A DNA stretch of 64,000 bases from an uncultured Aquimarina sp. Lineage in GTDB: Bacteria; Bacteroidota; Bacteroidia; Flavobacteriales; Flavobacteriaceae. The notes beneath the pieces are model-generated. The model saw only the letters and a list, made by a program, of their open reading frames with translations, made no database searches and was not told the origin of the DNA. Position numbers and translations under genes: made by a program. The DNA is taken from NCBI RefSeq assembly GCF_947500065.1, contig NZ_CANMQT010000001.1, positions 186,001-250,000 on the forward strand, read 5' to 3'. This document shows positions 16,633-24,691 of the stretch, in pieces. Numbering within the stretch: position 1 is the stretch's first letter; every line of letters starts with the position of its first letter.

Positions 16633-16651
16633 TTTTATAATTAATTTGGCG

Positions 16652-16659
16652 TAAATTTG
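16652..16659 (+). promoter_or_regulatory. Possible -7 promoter box upstream of the small secreted protein gene
   Basis: TAAATTTG matches the TAnnTTTG consensus 21 bp after the metK stop. No good -33 TTTG lies at the usual distance. If used, it would give the gene at 16824 a leader of about 155 nt. No terminator-like hairpin is evident between metK and this point, so readthrough is also possible. Confidence 0.3.
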
Positions 16660-16823
16660 TAGCCTCCAAAGATTTAAGGTATTCATGTTTTAAACTTTAT
16701 TAGTTTAATAATAAATCGGATACTACGCGAAGACCTACGAATACTAAATTATTGAAGCGCTCGTTATAAATAACAAATATCTTTAAGGCACAAAATAATT
16801 AAATTATCAAAAAAAGTATTGAA

Positions 16824-17189
16824 ATGAGATTAAAAATCGGAATTACTTTCATAATGTTTTGTATCTGTACTCTATCATTTGGACAGGATTATAAAAATAG
16901 CACGAAGTCGATAAAAGATGTTGATATTAAAATAGAGGAAGGATCCTATAATGAAGATGATTCTGTTTCTGCAGATAGACTTATAATTAAAACTTCTGAG
17001 CAAACAGATTCTGGTCAAGATTATACTTCTTATTCTGATGAAGAATGGGCAGATATTAAAAAGCAAATCGTAAATACTAGAAAAAGAACTATCGCTGGTA
17101 AAGAAATTTTTACCTCTAAGGTTATTGACACAGTTTTTGTAACCGTTCCTGCTTTTAGTAGTAATAAATCTCAATTATCTGGTTGGTAA
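16824..17189 (+). CDS. Small secreted protein, paralogue A
   Basis: This 121-residue protein starts with a signal peptide (RLKIG then a hydrophobic stretch ending SFGQ, about residue 21). The mature protein is polar and acidic, with YSDEEWADIKKQIVNTRKR near residue 72 and a C-terminal LSGW. The gene at 17396 encodes a related protein sharing YSD-EW--IK-QI---KKR and the final W, so the pair arose by duplication. I do not recognise the family and it has no catalytic motif. A terminator follows it, so it is probably its own transcription unit. Confidence 0.75.
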   Translation: MRLKIGITFIMFCICTLSFGQDYKNSTKSIKDVDIKIEEGSYNEDDSVSADRLIIKTSEQTDSGQDYTSYSDEEWADIKKQIVNTRKRTIAGKEIFTSKVIDTVFVTVPAFSSNKSQLSGW

Positions 17190-17219
17190 AAGAAAAAAAT
17201 CTTATCCTATAATTTTTAA

Positions 17220-17249
17220 AAAGACTGTCTAATAAGACGGTCTTTTTTT
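17220..17249 (+). terminator. Intrinsic terminator
   Basis: GACTGTCT (17223-17230), an AATA loop and AGACGGTC (17235-17242, one G-U pair) form an 8-bp stem extended by AAA/TTT and followed by a T7 run. It lies 30 nt after the stop codon of the 16824 gene. Confidence 0.85.
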
Positions 17250-17310
17250 GTGCTCAACAATTTAATTTAAAACTCTACTTCGTAATGAAGGGGATAAATC
17301 CTAAACAAAA

Positions 17311-17358
17311 AAGGGGTGTTTCCCCTCTAGTAATGATCCTTCATAAACACTAATTTAG
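17311..17358 (+). promoter_or_regulatory. Candidate operator/promoter 1: GGGG palindrome plus TAATTTAG
   Basis: AGGGG-TGTTT-CCCCT is a 5-bp-armed palindrome (17312-17326), with TAATTTAG at 17351-17358. The GGGG to TAATTTAG distance is 38 bp. A similar arrangement precedes the gene at 17904 with 37-bp spacing. TAATTTAG may be a variant -7 box and the GC island an activator site about -45; this is inference from two local copies. Confidence 0.4.
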
Positions 17359-17395
17359 CCACTGAAAATCAACTGATTATAAAAAAAGAAAAGTT

Positions 17396-17737
17396 ATGAA
17401 ATTAAAGATGGTAATGATTATAATTTTGATCTGGTTCGGTCAAAATACATTTGGACAAACTAATACGAAAGAAAATAGCACACAAGAAAATAACAATTCT
17501 AAAAAATCTAATGTAGAATACTCAGCAGAGACTACTAAAAGCACTAGTGTTATAGCTAACAAAAACAGCGAAATTTACTATAGTGATAAGGAATGGGAAA
17601 AAATAAAAAATCAAATAAAAAGAAATAAAAAGAGAATTACAAATAGTAAAAATGGAATTCATAGTTACAAGAAACTAGATACCATCTATTTAGAAATAAA
17701 AATATCTAAAACCAATTCTCTAATAACCGATTGGTAA
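17396..17737 (+). CDS. Small secreted protein, paralogue B
   Basis: This 113-residue protein is related to the product of 16824 over its C-terminal half (YSDKEWEKIKNQIKRNKKR, then LDTIYLEI and a final TDW). The signal peptide is KLKMVMIIILIWFG...FGQ (about residue 21). The mature N-terminal part is Asn/Ser/Thr/Glu-rich and looks disordered. Divergence from its paralogue is greatest in this part, while the SD-EW-IK-QI segment is kept, suggesting the latter is the functional unit. Function is unknown. Confidence 0.72.
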   Translation: MKLKMVMIIILIWFGQNTFGQTNTKENSTQENNNSKKSNVEYSAETTKSTSVIANKNSEIYYSDKEWEKIKNQIKRNKKRITNSKNGIHSYKKLDTIYLEIKISKTNSLITDW

Positions 17738-17802
17738 TAGAAGTTCATGATGGTCATTAGGATATAATATTTTCGAAAAAAATATCTCTTCAGATTCAAA
17801 AT

Positions 17803-17848
17803 AGGGGTATTCACCTGTTATAAATATTATGATTTTAGTGTAATTTAG
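17803..17848 (+). promoter_or_regulatory. Candidate operator/promoter 2: GGGG motif plus TAATTTAG
   Basis: AGGGGTATTCACCTG (17803-17817, a degraded palindrome) is followed by TAATTTAG at 17841-17848. The GGGG to TAATTTAG distance is 37 bp, against 38 bp in the copy ahead of 17396. It precedes the 17904 gene by about 55 bp. Confidence 0.35.
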
Positions 17849-17903
17849 TTTCAGGTTTAAATCTAATTAACCAAAAAATCAACAACCTAAAATCATACCC
17901 GTC

Positions 17904-18347
17904 ATGCCAAAATCAAATTATTGTTTAATTGACCCAGATGGAGGTTCCTTAAAAATAAAGGTAACCGCCAATAATGGAATTAGATCTGGTTCCATATTTA
18001 TTCTTTGGGAACTTCAAAATGGAAAATGGGAAAAGAAAGAAAAGTTTAAGGTGATAACGGGAGATGATGGAGTAGATGAGTTTATTCTTTTGGAAAAACC
18101 GGGTGATATCGAGAATGATTCTCTCGCTTGGTCTATCAATGCTTGTTCCACTATCAACAATGTTGAACGAGGAGAATTTAATATTACCGTAATTCAGGAC
18201 GGAAAAAATCGTTGGACAAAAGAATCCTCTCGTCTTGTACCGAAATGCGCAGATGGAAAACAATTAAAATTTGGGAGTCATGTGATTTTCAAGCATCTTA
18301 TGAATGATAACCTTTCAACATCTGATTTATGGAAAGACACAGAATAA
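17904..18347 (+). CDS. Unrecognised soluble beta-rich protein
   Basis: This 147-residue protein has no signal peptide or membrane segment. Alternating hydrophobic residues (KIKVTANNG, SIFILWELQNGKW, EFNITVIQDGK) suggest a beta-sandwich. A short motif LIDPDGG sits near the N-terminus, and there are four Cys in total. The last 19 bp overlap the start of the outer-membrane-type gene at 18329 in another frame, so the two are probably co-translated. I do not recognise the family. A small lipid- or carbohydrate-binding partner of the downstream patatin would fit the context but is speculation. Confidence 0.65.
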   Translation: MPKSNYCLIDPDGGSLKIKVTANNGIRSGSIFILWELQNGKWEKKEKFKVITGDDGVDEFILLEKPGDIENDSLAWSINACSTINNVERGEFNITVIQDGKNRWTKESSRLVPKCADGKQLKFGSHVIFKHLMNDNLSTSDLWKDTE

Positions 18348-19366
18348 GTTGCTCAATATTTACATTTTTACTAATACTTGTTGGATATTCTCAAGATACC
18401 GAGCAACCAGGAGATAATCAGGATGCATACTCTTTTAAATTGGATTACAACGTTCCAGAAAGTCCTGCTTTTGCTGTATTGGATGCTAATCCAACCACTA
18501 TTATGCGTGCCAGTACTCCTCAGGAAATTATTACTCAATTAGCTAGTAATTTTTTAAGTGGAAACGAAGTAAGTCCAGGGTTAGCTTTTGACTTTAATCC
18601 TTATTTCACATTCGGAGGAAGACTTAAAAGTGTAAAAGAATATAGAAATAGTTATGGAAAAAGATTTCTTGCTAATCTTCAACTATCTTTTGCTACCATA
18701 AATTCAATGGATTTTCCGGATGACCTATTGTTTTCTGGAGGAATAAGAGCTACTCTTTTTGATAGTAAAGATTTAATATTTGATAAACAACTAGGAAAAG
18801 ATATCGACAACGCTTTACTCCCAGATGATACTGATGAACCTGGTCCTATGAATAATAATGATCAAGGGACGGTTGTGGATAATCCTGCTCTAAAACAGGC
18901 ATATGCCAATGCCAAAACACGTTATATGGAGAAAGCAGGAGGTTCTCTTGCTCTTGGTTATGCTATTGCTGGTCGAGCCAAGGATAATTCTTTTAAAACG
19001 GACAGTATAGTTACTTATAGACATCAAGCCTGGCTAGTTGGTCAATATGATTTAGGCAAAAGTGGTATGAGTATCAATGCTATGGTAATGTACCGCTATG
19101 ATCAAACACCACAAACAACCGATAATGATGGTTTGATCAGTGGTATTGCATTAAGAAAATATGGAAAAAAATTAATTCTATCCGCAGAAATTTATCACGA
19201 TAGTATGAAAGAAAGTATTGATTTTGGCGGATATGCAGAAGTTTATCTTATCCCAAGTATTACACTTTTTGCATCTCTTAAAAAAGAAACGAACAGTATC
19301 ACAGGTGATGAAGATGTGATATTAAAACCAGGAATTAAATGGAATTTTAGTCAAGCTAAAAAATAA
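18329..19366 (+). CDS. Putative outer-membrane beta-barrel protein
   Basis: This 345-residue protein has a signal peptide (ISCSIFTFLLILVGYSQ, ending near residue 22). Many amphipathic strands follow with aromatic girdle residues, for example FDFNPYFTFGGRLK, RFLANLQLSFATI and AMVMYRYDQTP. The C-terminus is PGIKWNFSQAKK. It has no TonB box or plug, so it looks like a small barrel or surface-scaffold protein rather than a receptor. It overlaps the 17904 gene by 19 bp and lies 71 bp before the patatin gene, suggesting one operon. Family not recognised. Confidence 0.68.
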   Translation: MERHRISCSIFTFLLILVGYSQDTEQPGDNQDAYSFKLDYNVPESPAFAVLDANPTTIMRASTPQEIITQLASNFLSGNEVSPGLAFDFNPYFTFGGRLKSVKEYRNSYGKRFLANLQLSFATINSMDFPDDLLFSGGIRATLFDSKDLIFDKQLGKDIDNALLPDDTDEPGPMNNNDQGTVVDNPALKQAYANAKTRYMEKAGGSLALGYAIAGRAKDNSFKTDSIVTYRHQAWLVGQYDLGKSGMSINAMVMYRYDQTPQTTDNDGLISGIALRKYGKKLILSAEIYHDSMKESIDFGGYAEVYLIPSITLFASLKKETNSITGDEDVILKPGIKWNFSQAKK

Positions 19367-19437
19367 CGAATTTCCCCAGACATATAATAAAATACCCCTC
19401 AGATTTTAAACAACTCATAACAGTAAAATAAAAAATC

Positions 19438-22332
19438 ATGGGAAAAACACTGCGTGTCTGCCTAGCAATGGGAGGAGGAGTTTCTTTAGGCTCTTTTTCT
19501 GGTTCAGCATTAACGGAAGCATTAAAATTATTAGTCCTTTATGGTAAGGATAGTGATCAGAACGAATATGAAAAAGTAATTGTAGATGGAATGAGCGGAG
19601 CAAGTGCAGGTGCAATTGCTTTAACTATTATGCTCAAATGTCTTATTGATTACCACTCAATGATGCCTTTATTTAGTGAGCAACTAAGTGAAAATGATCT
19701 TCTGGAAGAAATTATTAAAGATTACTTTGAAGGAGATGCATTAAAAGCAGAAAAGCAGAAAAGCAAATTCGAAACACTCAAAGCACTTCAGCTTGCTCAA
19801 AAGATTCAATATAAGTTATGGGTAGAAGAAGTAGATTCTATTAAACTTTATGGCAATAAAACTCATAAAGATTATGTAGCGAAACCAAACGAATCATTCT
19901 CCTTATTGGACAGAAAACTTTTAGAAGATCTTACTAAGAAATATTTAATGGCTTCTGATGGAGTTGATATTTCAAGAAGACAACTTTTAGACCCAAAGCG
20001 GGTAATTTTTGCCTGTTCACTAACCAATCTTTTACCTATTGAAATAGATTTTTTAAAAAAAGGTAGTGATATCAATGGTGACACTGGTAAAGATATATTA
20101 CAACAGAATTTTTTAAAATCCGTAGGATCAGAAAATCATTCTGAATTACGTGTCATAGATTTCATTTTTGATGAAGATGCTGTTAACAATGATGAAAAAG
20201 AAACAGATTCTAGATGGTTAAAATTTTGTAATACTCCTAACCCAAATGTTCCTACGCATTTTCGTATGGCTGACAAATCAGCTTGGGCTACCATTTCGGC
20301 TTCTGCACTAGGTTGTGGAGCATTTCCGATTGCGTTTGAACCTGTACTCCTTAAAAGGTATAAGCAAGAGTTTGGTGACAATAATGAAAACACAGACTGG
20401 CCATCATCTTTCATCAAAATACAAAACGAAATTGAAGAGCATAAATCTGCAAGTAACAACGGCTTTAAAAATAATAGCTATTTCGCAGAAGAAGGAAATA
20501 ATACTTTAAACTATGAATGCTTTAATTTTCCATACATCGATGGAGGAACATTTAATAATGAACCTATACGAGAAGCATTTAAAATAGGGACTTTTCAAGA
20601 TTTTGGTCGTATTACTCAAAATGAAGAAAGACTTATTCTTTTTGTAGATCCGATTGTAAGAAAAGAACAATATCACTCTTTTAAAGTTTCCGCATTTTCT
20701 CCTGTCAAGGCATCCGATAACGAAGTATCTTTTAAAAAAGAACTCGGGAAACTTTTGGGAAATGCCTCTAGTATTCTAGGTGTGCTCACCAATCAAGGAA
20801 GCATAAAAGAAGAACATAAAATAATTGATGTAAAAGAAAATTTTGAGCTTCGGAATACTATTTTCAATTATCTGGATGCTAACACTAATATGAGTAGTAA
20901 TTTGAATATTAAAATTATTGCTACAGCTTTCAATAAAATTGATAAAAATCTAAGAAATGGAATCATTTCATTAGGAACACGAGATCCTATGGAATATTTT
21001 TTAGCTGAGATTCGTAAAAGCTGTCTGAAGCAAGAAAAAGATCAGACAGAATGCTTAAATATTAGTAAAGCAATGCTGAATAGCCTAAAGGATAAAATAA
21101 ATAATCAACAAATAGCCAATATTACGCAAGTATATGATTTACTAAACCTCAACACAAAAGAGGATCGTAATGGTTTTGCTCAAACCGTTTTTAAAGTAAT
21201 CGCAGATTTTGCACTGAACACAGATGGGAAAAACGAAAATGCTTATCGTGCAGCTATACTTCCTGTGAACAAGAATCTGAACACTATAGAATTACCAGGA
21301 AGTGAAATCGAAGCATTTGGAGGATTTGCATCTCTAAAAGCTAGGAAATATGCTTTTGAATTTGCACGTTTAAGTACTTTACTATCCTTGAAAGAAAGTG
21401 CTGGTGGATTCCGACCTGATCGCCCTTTTATAGCAAATCAAGGATTTACAACTCTTGAAAATCAATTAACAAATAGAATTAAAAACATAGATTTTTTTAA
21501 TAATGGAAATCTATACGCCACGGAACTAGAAAATCATCTTTTTAATCCATCAATAATTCGCATAAAAGGAGTTCTGTTGAGTAATAAATATTTAAAGTTT
21601 ATACTATTAAAAGTTCCTTTTGTAGCTACATCTTTACTAGGCACCATTGCCATGCCATTAGTATCTATTGGATTATTTGCGCGTTCAATTTTCAAAAAAT
21701 CGCCATGGCGTGGTTCTAATATCTTAAAAAACTTTATTAAGAAAAGTGTAGATCAAATTAATTACTTACCATTAGAACCTGTAACTATTTCGATACTTAG
21801 TGATACCGAACTTAATAAGAAACTTCTCATACGTTGTTCTGATAACTCAATAAAAAAAAGAAAAACAATTCAGCATAAAATAAATGTCTCCGGTAATAAA
21901 ATTAGGTATCAATATTATTTTCAGGTATCGTTATTAGAGTATATTAAACAAGAGAATTCTATTCATCCAGATACGATATCTCAAAATGCAGAATCTCTAA
22001 AAATCAATTCTCAATTAATACAACGTTTGGGATTATCCCTTTCCAATAAGGTAAAAATACCTAATGATGTTGACGGCAACCTAAATCCTGATAAAAAGCG
22101 TATCGCTATTGAAAATAATTATACCGATATTATTTCTGAAATGCGAATTGACAAATTTAATTTGCCTTTAATGAGTAACGCAATCAATGACGCTTCGACT
22201 GCACTACATTATTCTCTAAAAAACATCAATTATCATGTTAATCCTTTGCTAGAAATTGATTTACAAAAATTAACTGACGGATGGTATTTTAAAGAGCAAA
22301 CAGAATCACTGGATAAGAAACTATTACGATGA
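19438..22332 (+). CDS. Large patatin-like phospholipase family protein
   Basis: The 964-residue protein has the patatin catalytic set: oxyanion loop GGGVSLG (12-18), nucleophile elbow G-A-S56-A-G (54-58) and the dyad Asp in YIDGGTFNNEP (Asp368). The 312-residue spacing between Ser and Asp is far larger than usual and includes a long polar insertion. About 590 further residues follow, unlike anything I recognise, with a hydrophobic segment near 717-752 (LKVPFVATSLLGTIAMPLVSIGLF). There is no signal peptide, so it probably acts on the inner leaflet from the cytoplasm. A lipase or acyl-hydrolase activity is likely; its substrate is unknown. It follows the barrel gene, and a terminator follows it. 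Confidence 0.85.
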   Translation: MGKTLRVCLAMGGGVSLGSFSGSALTEALKLLVLYGKDSDQNEYEKVIVDGMSGASAGAIALTIMLKCLIDYHSMMPLFSEQLSENDLLEEIIKDYFEGDALKAEKQKSKFETLKALQLAQKIQYKLWVEEVDSIKLYGNKTHKDYVAKPNESFSLLDRKLLEDLTKKYLMASDGVDISRRQLLDPKRVIFACSLTNLLPIEIDFLKKGSDINGDTGKDILQQNFLKSVGSENHSELRVIDFIFDEDAVNNDEKETDSRWLKFCNTPNPNVPTHFRMADKSAWATISASALGCGAFPIAFEPVLLKRYKQEFGDNNENTDWPSSFIKIQNEIEEHKSASNNGFKNNSYFAEEGNNTLNYECFNFPYIDGGTFNNEPIREAFKIGTFQDFGRITQNEERLILFVDPIVRKEQYHSFKVSAFSPVKASDNEVSFKKELGKLLGNASSILGVLTNQGSIKEEHKIIDVKENFELRNTIFNYLDANTNMSSNLNIKIIATAFNKIDKNLRNGIISLGTRDPMEYFLAEIRKSCLKQEKDQTECLNISKAMLNSLKDKINNQQIANITQVYDLLNLNTKEDRNGFAQTVFKVIADFALNTDGKNENAYRAAILPVNKNLNTIELPGSEIEAFGGFASLKARKYAFEFARLSTLLSLKESAGGFRPDRPFIANQGFTTLENQLTNRIKNIDFFNNGNLYATELENHLFNPSIIRIKGVLLSNKYLKFILLKVPFVATSLLGTIAMPLVSIGLFARSIFKKSPWRGSNILKNFIKKSVDQINYLPLEPVTISILSDTELNKKLLIRCSDNSIKKRKTIQHKINVSGNKIRYQYYFQVSLLEYIKQENSIHPDTISQNAESLKINSQLIQRLGLSLSNKVKIPNDVDGNLNPDKKRIAIENNYTDIISEMRIDKFNLPLMSNAINDASTALHYSLKNINYHVNPLLEIDLQKLTDGWYFKEQTESLDKKLLR

Positions 22333-22401
22333 TTTACATCACAAAATAGGAAGTATAAAAAGTGTATCAAACATTCTTGGTAAATACACTACTTATAAAA
22401 G

Positions 22402-22442
22402 AGCCTGAATTCCATAATCGCATCAGGAATTCAGGTTTTTTA
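22402..22442 (+). terminator. Intrinsic terminator after the patatin gene
   Basis: CCTGAATTCC (22404-22413) and GGAATTCAGG (22426-22435) form a perfect 10-bp stem with a 12-nt loop, followed by TTTTTTA. It lies about 70 nt downstream of the patatin stop codon and closes that transcription unit. Confidence 0.88.
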
Positions 22443-22552
22443 TTTGATAACAATTAGAAGTATCTTAAGACAATTAAAGAGGTTACATCATGAAATACAC
22501 TCCCAGATTATATCGGCGTAATTTTTGATATAAAACATAAAAAAAATCTATT

Positions 22553-22897
22553 ATGAAAACTGATAATTACACTAAATTCATTCTAACCATCATTGCTATT
22601 TGCTTAAGTTGTATCGTTTTAAAAGACATTAACATCATCCCAAAAGCATATGCCGAAGGAACAGCTACTTCATCTAATTACGGATTGGTTCCTATCAATA
22701 AAGATGGAACTATCACAGTTAAACTTGATACTACCAACGAAATTGACGTAAACATCCGAAGTATTGACACCTATGATAAACTCAAAGTAGATATCAATAA
22801 AATAAGCACCAGCGATGAACTAAACATAAACATTGACGAAATTGGCGGAAGCTATGTTTCTAGCGGTGATCCTATTAAAGTGAAAATACAGAATTAG
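22553..22897 (+). CDS. Small membrane-anchored exported protein
   Basis: This 114-residue protein has one N-terminal hydrophobic segment (FILTIIAICLSCIVLKDI, residues 9-26), likely an uncleaved anchor or a signal peptide ending near AYAEG. It is followed by a beta-rich domain with regular repeats of DVNIRSID / KVDINKIS / NINIDEIGG, a pattern of short xVxI strands every 14-16 residues. The final segment is DPIKVKIQN. It resembles small flavobacterial proteins of unknown function. It lies alone downstream of the terminator after the patatin gene and converges on the DoxX gene. Confidence 0.65.
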   Translation: MKTDNYTKFILTIIAICLSCIVLKDINIIPKAYAEGTATSSNYGLVPINKDGTITVKLDTTNEIDVNIRSIDTYDKLKVDINKISTSDELNINIDEIGGSYVSSGDPIKVKIQN

Positions 22898-22935
22898 TTT
22901 TTAGATTTATAAACTAATTTCTAAGGTATTATACC

Positions 22936-23358
22936 CTATTGTTCCATCTTTAGATAATAATCCACAGAATGTTTCCCAGAACCGTAAAACATAAAGAACA
23001 CACATAGCAAAAATACGACACTAGCAATAACCAAGTTAGCTACGTTCATTTCTCCTACAAAATTAATAATAATCGCACCAATCAAAAGTGGTAACTGCGC
23101 GGCAACGGACCAACGAGTTAATAATCCAAAAGCAATTAGAATTCCACCCATTAAATGAGCAGGAGCTACATAATGAATAACAATCATCCCACCTGCTAGG
23201 TTTTGAAACGGCTTAAGTAAGTCTACTAATATCTGACTATTACTAATAAAGTTTATTCCTTTTAAGAATAAAAATACTCCCAATGCTATTCTAAGAAGAT
23301 CTAACGGATAATACGTATGAGCGTTCGCCCACTTATTTAATGACTTTATAGTTGGCAT
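22936..23358 (-). CDS. DoxX family membrane protein
   Basis: The 140-residue protein has about four predicted membrane helices and the DoxX pattern: LLRIALGVFLFLKGINF near residue 20, HLMGGILIAFGLLTRW near residue 70, then a Pro-Leu-containing helix. DoxX-family proteins are membrane redox or quinone-associated proteins of poorly defined role. It stands alone on the minus strand, 38 bp from the convergent gene at 22897 and 91 bp from the next minus-strand gene. Confidence 0.88.
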   Translation of the reverse strand: MPTIKSLNKWANAHTYYPLDLLRIALGVFLFLKGINFISNSQILVDLLKPFQNLAGGMIVIHYVAPAHLMGGILIAFGLLTRWSVAAQLPLLIGAIIINFVGEMNVANLVIASVVFLLCVFFMFYGSGKHSVDYYLKMEQ

Positions 23359-23449
23359 AATGAAAAAATGTATTGATTAGACCACTATAAGATACTGATT
23401 TTTAATATAATAAAAAACAAAAGATCAAAAGATCATCAATAATAATCTA

Positions 23450-23977
23450 TTACAAACCAGATGCCACCGAGGTAATTTTGTCTAACGCAGAGCTTATCTT
23501 ACTTAATACTTCTTGCGTACCTTTTATATGATGACGTTGTTGTAAATATTGTGGATCATTATATGAAATTTTCACAGTATTCTGATCATCTTTCCACACC
23601 ATAATTTTCTGAGGGAGATCCAATCCAGTTGTTTGAGCACTCTTCATCAAAGGAGTTCCTAAGTTAGGGTTACCAAACATAATAATCCTTGTAGGGTTTA
23701 ACTCTAACCCTACTGATGCTGCATTTGCCTGATGGTCTAATTCTGCTATAATTTTAAGATTTGGATTATTCTTAATCACCTCAACTAATGCGCTATATGT
23801 TTCATCAAAGCTCTTAGTACTTTCTTTAGTTATTATTCCTTGTTGTGTTGTAATTTCCATATCTGATTCTAATACATTTTGTTCTGTTTTAGACGTTTCA
23901 TTCACAACATTATTACAAGAGTAAAAAGTTAAAATAAATAAAAAACTGAAAATTATTTTTCTCATTTTGGACTTCAT
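23450..23977 (-). CDS. DUF302 domain lipoprotein
   Basis: From the start MKSKMRKII the protein is 175 residues; the open frame extends 17 codons further but overlaps the upstream gene by about 50 bp. MKSKM places the start 1 bp after that gene's stop; MRKII four codons later is equally possible. A lipobox (ILTFYSC) predicts lipidation. The rest is a DUF302 domain (SFDETYSALVEVIKNNPNLKI...NPNLGTPLMKSAQTTGLDLPQKIMVW), a fold found in periplasmic proteins of uncertain function. It is co-transcribed with the lipoprotein gene at 23979. Confidence 0.82.
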   Translation of the reverse strand: MKSKMRKIIFSFLFILTFYSCNNVVNETSKTEQNVLESDMEITTQQGIITKESTKSFDETYSALVEVIKNNPNLKIIAELDHQANAASVGLELNPTRIIMFGNPNLGTPLMKSAQTTGLDLPQKIMVWKDDQNTVKISYNDPQYLQQRHHIKGTQEVLSKISSALDKITSVASGL

Positions 23978-23978
23978 T

Positions 23979-24518
23979 TTAGTATAAGACTTTATTATCA
24001 TTGCTTTTATAATCACAATCATTGACATTAATGTACCAGATCATTTTCACATCGTCTATATACTCATCACTTTTATCAACGTCAGAATGATCTAGGTAGA
24101 CTTGAGTCATTTTACCAGTTGTTCCTAAAATAGAATACCAATGATGTGTTTTTACCAAGCTTAAGTGAGGTAATTCTCTGGATGGTGCTTGTCCCATAAT
24201 TTTTGATAGTTGAGCAAACACATGTCCTTTACTAATTGTTAAAAACTGAGCCTCCGCCGTATGCTCGACCTGAACTACTAGCTTTAATCCATCTTTTTTA
24301 TACTCATTATATATACCCCAACCTACTCGGATTTCACAGCCCTGACGAACCGCTTTTTTAAGATCATTTAAGTCACCTGACAACGCATTCCCTTTATCAT
24401 CATTTGCATAAACCATTTGCCATCCTTTTGATTCTGATGTTGAGCTTTCTTTTTGTTTTCCAGTATTACAGGAGCTCCCCAAAACTACCATAAGCAGGAT
24501 TACTATATTCCTTACCAT
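23979..24518 (-). CDS. Lipoprotein of unknown function
   Basis: This 179-residue protein has the lipobox VLGSSC (Cys17). The mature domain contains the segments WQMVYANDDKGNALSGDLNDL and GCEIRVGWGIY, then QVYLDHSDVDKSDE, which look like conserved blocks of a small periplasmic family that I cannot name. It precedes the DUF302 gene with a 1-bp gap under the chosen start, so the two probably form one operon. No catalytic residues stand out. Confidence 0.7.
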   Translation of the reverse strand: MVRNIVILLMVVLGSSCNTGKQKESSTSESKGWQMVYANDDKGNALSGDLNDLKKAVRQGCEIRVGWGIYNEYKKDGLKLVVQVEHTAEAQFLTISKGHVFAQLSKIMGQAPSRELPHLSLVKTHHWYSILGTTGKMTQVYLDHSDVDKSDEYIDDVKMIWYINVNDCDYKSNDNKVLY

Positions 24519-24691
24519 TAAATTACTTTTTACACTAAAGATAATTTAAAACCAAAACAAATTGCAATTTTTTGTAATATTAACTAGTAACCCGTTTATT
24601 ATTTCTACCAAAAATTAAATCTTGAAAAATTAAATTTCCAAGGTTTTTTTGTTTTCTACTATTTATTGGTTGCTAACCAAATTCCCCCTTA

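Noticed and set aside
16824..22332. Patatin module as a CBASS-type (CapV) anti-phage system
   Set aside because: No CD-NTase/cyclase, Cap2/Cap3 or sensor domain is present and the patatin is far larger than CapV; defence remains untested but not supported.
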